From positions 1 to 58,452 of the forward strand of contig JAOSJX010000011.1 in the NCBI GenBank assembly GCA_027493875.1: a DNA stretch of 58,452 bases, read 5' to 3'. Numbering within the stretch: position 1 is the stretch's first letter; every line of letters starts with the position of its first letter. Shown here one piece after another: positions 52,701 to 58,452 of this stretch. A program made the translations under genes and the position numbers. Below the pieces are notes generated by a model that saw only the letters and a program-made list of their open reading frames with translations, searched no databases and was not told the DNA's origin. Source of the stretch: Deltaproteobacteria bacterium (lineage in GTDB: Bacteria; Lernaellota; Lernaellaia; JACKCT01).

Positions 52701-54781
52701 GAAGTCGGAGCGCCGGCGTCGATGGTCGGTTTCGTCACGGACATCTCGGAACGTAAGGCGGCCGAGGAGGAGCAGCTACTCTTCCGCACACTGATCAACC
52801 ACTCCAGCGACGCCTTCGAGATCACCGATCCGAAAACGGGGCGGTTTCTCGACGTCAACCAAATGGCCTGCCGGATGCTCGGTTATTCCCGCGAGGAGTT
52901 GCTGGAACGGACGGTGTTCGATATCGATCCGACGGTCCGGCCGGAAGACGGCGAACGGTTTTGCGAGTTCGGCCGGAACGGAGACGCCGTCGCGATCGAA
53001 ACGGTCCACCGGCGCAAGGACGGCTCCACCCTTCCCGTGGAGATCAGCAGCGAGCATGTCCGCCTTGACCGCGATTATGTCGTCTCCACGGTGCGCGACG
53101 TCTCCGAGCGGAAGAAGACCGAACAATCGCTCCGATTGTTCCGCACGCTGATCGACCATTCCAACGACGCGTTCGAAGTCGTCGATCCCGAGACGGCGCG
53201 GTTTCTGGACGTCAACGAAACGGGTTGCCGCGTCCTCGGTTACACGCGCGAGGAGTTTCTCAAGCTCAGCGTCTTCGACATCGATCCCTGGTGAAGCCCG
53301 AGCAATTTGGTGAGATTCAGAAGGTCCTTCAAAAGCAAGGCCATTTAATCTGGCAGGGCGTTCACCGCCGCAAGGACGGATCCACGTTTCCCGTGGAGGT
53401 GACGATCAAGCTGGTCCGCTTGGACAAAAACTACATGGTCACCACCGCCCGTGATATCACCGAACGGGAGCGGGCCGAACGCGCGCTCGCCGATAAGCTG
53501 GCGATCGAGGGCATCGTCGCCACGACGTCGACGCGGTTTCTCGCCGCGGACGACGTCGGCCGGTCGATCGACGCCGCGCTCGCGGACGTCGCCGCGTTTT
53601 GCCGGTCGACCCGGGCGTCGCTCGTGTTGATCGATCGCGGCGGAACCGCCATGAGTTGCGTCCACGAGTGGTGCGCGCCCGGGGCGGCGTCCCACCTCGG
53701 CATCTTCAAAAACCGTCCGTTGGACGCGATGCCCTGGTGTTTGGAGAAACTGAAAAATCACGAAATCGTTCATGTCCCCGAGGTCGCGTCCATGCCGGAG
53801 TATGCCGGCGCGGAAAAGAAAGTTCTCGAGGCTTGGGGAATCGGTTCGGTCCTTGTTATTCCGTTGCTGGTTCGCAAAAAGCTCGCCGGGTTTATCCGGT
53901 TCGACGACGTGACCCGCGATCGGGATTGGCGGCGTGACGAGGAACTGGTTCCGCTCAGGACGCTCGCCGACATCATCGGGATGGCCATCGAACGGCGGCG
54001 GGCGGACGATGAAAGAAGCCGCCTGGAGGGCCAGTTGCGCCATCAGCAAAAACTGGAAGCGATCGGAACATTGGCCTCGGGCGTTGCGCACGAAATCAAC
54101 AATCCGATCACCGCGATTCTGAATTTCGCCGAGATCATCGAAGAGGAGGTCGGCGAGGAAAGCGAACTGCGGGATTTCGCCGGACGGATCGTCGACGAGA
54201 CGAACCGCGTGGCGGGGATCGTCAAAAACCTTCTGTCCTTCGCGCGCCAGGACAAGGAGCATTACAGCCCCGCGTCGATTCCGGACATCGTGCGCGATAC
54301 CTTGACGCTCATCGCCGCGGTGTTCCGCAAGGATCAGATCGCCGTCGGCCTCGATCTCCGGGGCGATCTGCCCAAAATCAACTGCCGGAGCCAGCAGATC
54401 CGGCAGGTGCTGATGAATCTGCTCACCAACGCGCGCGACGCCCTGAACGACCGCTATCCGTCGTTCGACGAGCGAAAGATCATCAACATTTCATGCGGGC
54501 CGGTGGAAATCGACGGCGCGGCGTGGATTCGGACCACCGTGGAAAACCACGGCGCGGCCATCCCGCCCGAGGTCATGGGACGCATTTTCGATCCGTTCTT
54601 CACCACCAAACCCAAGGAAGTCGGCACGGGCCTCGGCCTGGCGATCAGCTACGGCATTGTGAAGGACCACGGAGGGTTGTTGTGGGCGGAGAGCGGCGAA
54701 GCCGCGACGCGGTTTCATATCGATCTTAAAGTGCAGAACGGCCGGTTCGCGCGCGGACCGATGGAAGGCGAGGTGGCGTGA
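49720..54781 (+). pseudogene. 3' part of the multi-PAS sensor histidine kinase
   Basis: Restoring frame changes (near 49950, 50600, 50685, 53290) gives, in order: the rest of CHASE4 (ending RSNGQGSPQGSFIFGRVFDG), a second membrane helix (LVVSLIIVGLVSIIIVAGWI), HAMP (LSRLRDRVIAIG), eight PAS domains (50560-53460), a GAF domain (ASLVLIDRGGTAMS to IRFDDVTRDRDWRRDE), HisKA with the phospho-His in ASGVAHEINNPITAIL, and HATPase (LMNLLTNARDAL, FDPFFTTKPKEVGTGLGLAI). The intact protein would have about 1,770 residues. Several PAS domains are close duplicates (51.67/52.05 kb and 52.78/53.14 kb). Its stop overlaps the HD-GYP gene. Only the IS separates it from its start. Confidence 0.88.
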
Positions 54782-55842
54782 TGGCACGGGTCATGTTGGT
54801 CGACGATGAGGAGAATATCCGTCTGGCGTTTCGCCGGTTTCTCCAGGAGGACGGGCACATCGTGCATATGGCCGGCGACGTCGCCGAGGCGGGCCGGCTG
54901 CTCGCCGAGTACAGTTTCGACGTGGTGGTTTCCGACATCATCATGCCCGGCCGCAAGGGCACCGAATTGCTCCAGCAAATTCGCGGCGCCTCGAACGGCA
55001 CGCAAGTGATCCTCGTCACCGGCGAACCGAACGTGGAAACCGCGTCCGAAGCGGTGCGGGCGGGCGCGTTCGACTACATCGCCAAACCGGTCGCGGGGAA
55101 AGAGCTCCGCCGCGTCGTGGGCAAGGCGGCCCAGATGAAGGCGCTGTACGACGAAAAGGAGTTTCTGGCGCTCGAAAATCTTCGGCATCAGGAGCGCCTG
55201 GAACATCTGGTGGAGGAACGCACCGCGGATCTCAGCAAAGCCCTCGTGGGTATCGTCAACGCCATGTCCGTCACCGTCGAAAAACGCGATCCGTACACGG
55301 CGGGGCACCAGACCAAAGTGGCCGAGTTGGCGCGCGCGATCGCGACGGAAATGGGATTGGCGGCTCAAATCGTAGAGGGAACCTATCTCGCCAGCCTGAT
55401 CCACGACGTCGGGAAAATTTCCGTGCCCTCCGACATTCTCGCCAAGCCGAGCGAACTGCTCGAGGAGGAATTCGCCCTGCTCAAACGCCACGCCGAAGCC
55501 GGGTACGAAATTCTGAGCGGCATCAACTTCTCCTGGCCCATCGCCGAAATTGTTCGCCAGCACCACGAACGCCTGGACGGATCGGGCTACCCCCGCGGCC
55601 TGACGGGCGACGCGATTCTTGTTCAAGCGCGCATTCTCGCGGTAGCGGACACCGTCGAGGCGATGGCGTCGCACCGCCCCTATCGGCAGGCGCGCGGCGT
55701 CGACGCGGCGCTCGCGGAAATTCAGCGCGGGGCCGGCATTCTGTACGACCGCGAGGTGGTGCGGGCCAGCGTCGGGCTGTTCCGCGAGAAGGGATACGTG
55801 CTCGAAGCGCCGGGCGCGTCCCCCGTCCGCGAGGCGTCTTAA
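54781..55842 (+). CDS. Response regulator with HD-GYP cyclic-di-GMP phosphodiesterase domain (RpfG-like)
   Basis: The receiver domain has the acidic pair in LVDDEENIR, the phosphorylated Asp in VVVSDIIMPGRKG, Thr in LVTGEPN and Lys in IAKPVAG. A coiled linker leads to the HD-GYP domain with the metal HD in LIHDVGKISVPSDIL and the signature HHERLDGSGYPRGL. HD-GYP proteins hydrolyse c-di-GMP to pGpG or GMP. The gene begins at the ATG overlapping the kinase stop (TGATG), so it is very probably the partner of the large kinase; with that kinase interrupted it may be uncoupled from its signal. The frame is intact at 353 residues. Confidence 0.95.
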   Translation: MARVMLVDDEENIRLAFRRFLQEDGHIVHMAGDVAEAGRLLAEYSFDVVVSDIIMPGRKGTELLQQIRGASNGTQVILVTGEPNVETASEAVRAGAFDYIAKPVAGKELRRVVGKAAQMKALYDEKEFLALENLRHQERLEHLVEERTADLSKALVGIVNAMSVTVEKRDPYTAGHQTKVAELARAIATEMGLAAQIVEGTYLASLIHDVGKISVPSDILAKPSELLEEEFALLKRHAEAGYEILSGINFSWPIAEIVRQHHERLDGSGYPRGLTGDAILVQARILAVADTVEAMASHRPYRQARGVDAALAEIQRGAGILYDREVVRASVGLFREKGYVLEAPGASPVREAS

Positions 55843-57094
55843 AACCCGAACTCCGTGTTGAGGAAGACGGAGCGGTCCGGTTGCATGGCAACGCGATCGC
55901 CTTGATCGTCCACAATCTTCGCCGTGTAGTCGTACTGCCGATAATTGGCGCACAAGCGGATGCCGTTGACGGGCTCGACCCAGACGCCGCCGAGGAGCAG
56001 GGTTTTCTCGTCGCGGTAGCCCTCGCCGGTGTCCTTATCGTTCTCCGTGTCGGGATCAAAAAAATCGTATCGGAATAAAAGGCCGTATCTCGTGGCGAAC
56101 CAAAATCCGCCCACGCCGAATACGCCAGGCTCACGATCTCGTCGCGCGCCGAACCGGCGATGAGCGGCCGGGCCGCGGCGTCGCCGGTCGTCGTCGTCCG
56201 CTGATCGACCTCGGCGTTCAACGAAAATCCCATCGAGCCGTCCACGTCGTAGCGGAACGCCGCCATCGCCGCGTAAACCTCGTGCGTGAGCTCGGCGAAA
56301 TCCGGCTCCTCTTTATCGAGGCGGTAGAAACCCATCAGCCCCAGGCCCTTCAGGCTCTCGACCATCGCCAGCGGGAAAATCGCGATATGGCCTTCGCCCG
56401 CCTTGCCGGCGTTACGCTCCGCGTGCCATTTGCCGTCGCCGTTGAGAAACGCGAACCGGTAGTTGCCCCAGCCGCCGGGGATGTCGCCCCAGATCGCCGC
56501 GCCCAGGTCACCGTACGGGCTGCGCGTCAGGTCGTATTCGTAGAGCAGCGGCTCCATGATGTACCGGTGCCGCCAGAACTTGAAAATCGTCGTCGCATAC
56601 GCCCCGCGGATGGCGCCGAAATCGAACGCGAAATAGCTGAACCGCTGATACGTCAGGTACGCGTACAGCGCCCAGAATTCAAAACGCCCGGTGCGCGTCG
56701 TCTCGATGTCCGACACGGCCTCCGTGGTCGATTCGTCCTCCGGCGTCCCGGGATCGTCCGGAACGCCGGTCGCGACCGTCGTCGTTTCCGTCGTCGTCTC
56801 CTCGGCCCGGTTGGCCGCCAGCCCGATCACGCCGGACCACGTCTGATTGAACCGGACGTTCATGCCGATCCACACCCGCGTCAGGTCGAATTCGGAATGA
56901 TCGTTGTCCGCGAAACGCGGATCGTAATCCTCGTACCCCGAAAAGTTGTACGAGAAATGGCTGAAAACCTGTCCCCACGGCGTCACGGAAAAGTCCGGCG
57001 CCCGGTCGCCTCCGTAGGATTCGCCGCCGGCCGCCGCCGGGATGGCCGCGGCCGTCAGAACCAACGCGCAAACGCAAGCCGCCAAAAATCTCAT
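55839..57094 (-). CDS. Outer-membrane beta-barrel protein, porin-like (frameshifted)
   Basis: The ATG at 57094 (AAGGGG upstream) opens a Sec signal (MRFLAACVCALVLTAAAIPAAAG). The mature part alternates hydrophobic and polar residues in long strands rich in aromatic residues (GQVFSHFSYNFSGYEDY, FWALYAYLTYQRFSYFAFDF, YRFAFLNGDGKW) and ends in NTEFGF, a barrel-closing C-terminal Phe. A frame change near 56115 joins the last 90 residues. One loop is Thr-rich and acidic (ETTTETTTVATG). It resembles phosphate- or alginate-type porins, but the substrate cannot be assigned. Total about 420 residues. Its stop interlocks with that of the HD-GYP gene. Confidence 0.75.
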
Positions 57095-57324
57095 AAACGC
57101 CCCTTGGATAAATCCCGCCCGCATCATTTTCCGCCGCGCGCCGGACGTCAACCGTTCCGCGAGAGGCCGGCGCCGAAAAATATCGTTTCGTAAAACGTAA
57201 TCACCATCACGGGTCATGGGATCTTCTCTTTCAGGTTTCGGCTTTCCGGCTAAACTCCCGGGCGCTCTGCCTCTATCCAATTTTAAATAACCCGTTTGTC
57301 CCGAGGAATCGGAGGAGTTCGTCC

Positions 57325-58304
57325 ATGAAGGCCCTGAAGTACGTGGGCGGTTTTCTCGCCCTGATCGTTGTCGCGGTGATCGGTTTGATGGTCTACGTCA
57401 CTGCGGCGTTCCCCAAGGTCAGTCCCGCGCTGGAGATGCGCGTCGAACCGGCGCGCGAAACGGTCGAGCGCGGACCTTATCTGGCCAACAACGTCGTGAT
57501 CTGCATCGACTGCCATTCCACGCGACTGGACCAAAGTTTCCGGCCCCCATCGTTCACGGCTCGGAAGGCAGGGGCGGCGAACGTTTCGGGCCGGAAATGG
57601 AACTGCCGGGCACGATCTTCGCCAAAAACATCACCCCGGCAGCGATCGGCGATTGGACCGACGGCGGGATCTACCGGATGATCACGACGGGCGTGAACCG
57701 CGACAACGGCGCCGCGTTCCCGTTGATGCCGTACTTGTCCTACCGCTACGCCGACCCGGAAGACGTTAAAGCGGTGGTCGCCTATCTGCGGACGCTCGCG
57801 CCGATTGAAAATCAAACGCCGCCGACCAAGCTGGACTCCCGTGAACTTTCTCGTGCGGACCATGCCCACGGACCCCGGAGCCGATGACGCGTCCGGACCC
57901 GTCCGACACGCTCGCCCACGGAAAATACATGACGACGATCGCGGCGTGCGTCGCGTGCCATACGCCCATCGAGAAAGGCGCGCTGGTCGCCGGCATGGAA
58001 TACGCGGGCGGGGCGAAATTTCCGATGCCCGGCGGCGATCTCCGGTCGATGAACATCACGCCCGACGAGGAGACCGGCATCGGCACGTGGACCAAGGAGC
58101 AGTTCGTTGCGCGGTTCAAGGCGAACGCGACGCCGGAGGCGAAAAAACATCGCCGTCGGCCCGAACGACTTCAACACCATCATGCCGTGGACGCTCTACG
58201 CCGGCATGTCCGAAGAGGACCTCGGCGCGATCTACGAATACCTGCGGACGGTCACGCCGATCAAACATAAGGTCGAACGCTGGACCCCGCGCGGCCCGCA
58301 ATAG
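57325..58304 (+). CDS. Membrane-anchored diheme cytochrome c (frameshifted)
   Basis: An N-terminal membrane helix (YVGGFLALIVVAVIGLMVYV) anchors a periplasmic protein with two haem-binding motifs, CIDCHS and CVACHT, each followed by a typical class I fold with a Met-containing loop (AFPLMPYLSYRYADPEDV and TIMPWTLYAGMSEEDL). Each half ends in the helix pattern VVAYLRT / IYEYLRT. The start at 57325 has GGAGG upstream. Frame changes near 57540, 57835, 57885 and 58145 divide it; the total is about 325 residues. It probably passes electrons to or from a dehydrogenase or oxidase not present in the window. Confidence 0.88.
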
Positions 58305-58319
58305 AAGAATTAAGTGAAA

Positions 58320-58345
58320 ACGCCCGCCCCGTCAGGGGCGGGCGT
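58320..58345 (+). terminator. Intrinsic terminator after the cytochrome gene
   Basis: An 11-bp perfect stem (ACGCCCGCCCC / GGGGCGGGCGT) with loop GTCA lies 16 bases beyond the cytochrome stop and is followed by CGTTTGCTC. It may serve both converging genes. Confidence 0.75.
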
Positions 58346-58350
58346 CGTTT

Positions 58351-58386
58351 GCTCAAAAGCTCAAAAGCCCACAAGCCCAAAAGCTC
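58351..58386. repeat. GCTCAAAAGCCC-type low-complexity repeat
   Basis: Four degenerate units of GC(T/C)C(A)CAAAAG lie between the terminator and the convergent gene end; the same type of array occurs at 20424-20462. Confidence 0.6.
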
Positions 58387-58393
58387 CTGCAAG

Positions 58394-58452
58394 CTAGTAG
58401 GCGACACCCACCAAAATGGTGTGAAGCGTGATGTCGTTCTCCGAAAGAACGT
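58394..58452 (-). CDS. 3' end of a probable outer-membrane barrel protein
   Basis: On the minus strand the last 18 codons read VLSENDITLHTILVGVAY followed by TAG. The pattern ENDxTLHTxLVGVxY with a C-terminal aromatic residue is typical of the last strand of outer-membrane beta-barrels. The rest lies outside the window. Confidence 0.55.
   Translation of the reverse strand, partial: VLSENDITLHTILVGVAY

Overview
The window is GC-rich bacterial chromosome from a Gram-negative organism: it has several lipoprotein signal peptides, an outer-membrane-barrel gene, a second barrel C-terminus at the right edge, a periplasmic folding factor and an exported TldD protease. Lipoproteins whose anchoring Cys is followed by a long Asp-rich tether (DDDTQADD-like), together with the gene order dprA-topA-trmFO...xerC-hslV-hslU, fit a deltaproteobacterium-like or Lernaellota/Myxococcota-like lineage. 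That placement is inference from style, not a phylogeny. Almost every long gene is broken by one or more single-base frame changes, usually at a homopolymer run. Essential genes (topA, hslU, purB, trmFO) are affected too, so I read most breaks as uncorrected indels in the source assembly. The affected genes are annotated here as single loci.

Layout. 1-7.9 kb: an accessory block with a single-pass membrane protein carrying an in-frame TAG, a lipoprotein that joins an AMMECR1-like domain to a six-hairpin domain, a tight three-gene operon (radical SAM/SPASM, alkaline-phosphatase-superfamily 'sulfatase' with Thr at the nucleophile position, radical SAM/SPASM), and a polytopic membrane protein. 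7.9-8.8 kb: an intact tRNA-Ala(GGC) gene and a 43-nt copy of its 3' half enclose 756 bp with two tiny overlapping ORFs and a Cys-rich lipoprotein, the footprint of a very small tRNA-integrated element. 9-17.5 kb: PpiD/SurA-like chaperone, thyX, a class I glutamine-amidotransferase-like peptidase, pepD and an S9 peptidase. A methyltransferase module sits between two 147-bp copies of the pepD 3' end. 17.6-34.6 kb: a long minus-strand run, dprA-topA-trmFO, a propeller lipoprotein, a small membrane protein, xerC-hslV-hslU, a hybrid histidine kinase, a periplasmic protein, and a second propeller lipoprotein with two interspersed repeats near its N-terminus.

34.7-47.8 kb: a membrane/propeller/pseudo-receiver fusion, exported TldD, a six-hairpin glycosidase-like lipoprotein, PduO cobalamin adenosyltransferase with a coupled membrane protein, and the operon MBL hydrolase-purB-purF-MFS with 4-nt overlaps throughout. 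47.9-58.4 kb: a methyltransferase, a very large sensor kinase (CHASE4, HAMP, eight PAS, GAF, HisKA, HATPase) whose CHASE4 domain is split by an IS200-type insertion, its partner receiver-HD-GYP protein, an outer-membrane protein, a diheme cytochrome c, and the 3' end of another outer-membrane protein.

How the genes work together: the core genes cover DNA uptake and topology (DprA, TopA), tRNA modification (TrmFO), chromosome dimer resolution (XerC), protein turnover (HslUV), and dTMP, purine and cobalamin synthesis. The accessory genes concern signalling, envelope display and peptide or glycan modification. The best candidates for something undescribed are the radical-SAM/AlkP/AMMECR1-like block at 0.7-7.9 kb and the mini-element at tRNA-Ala.
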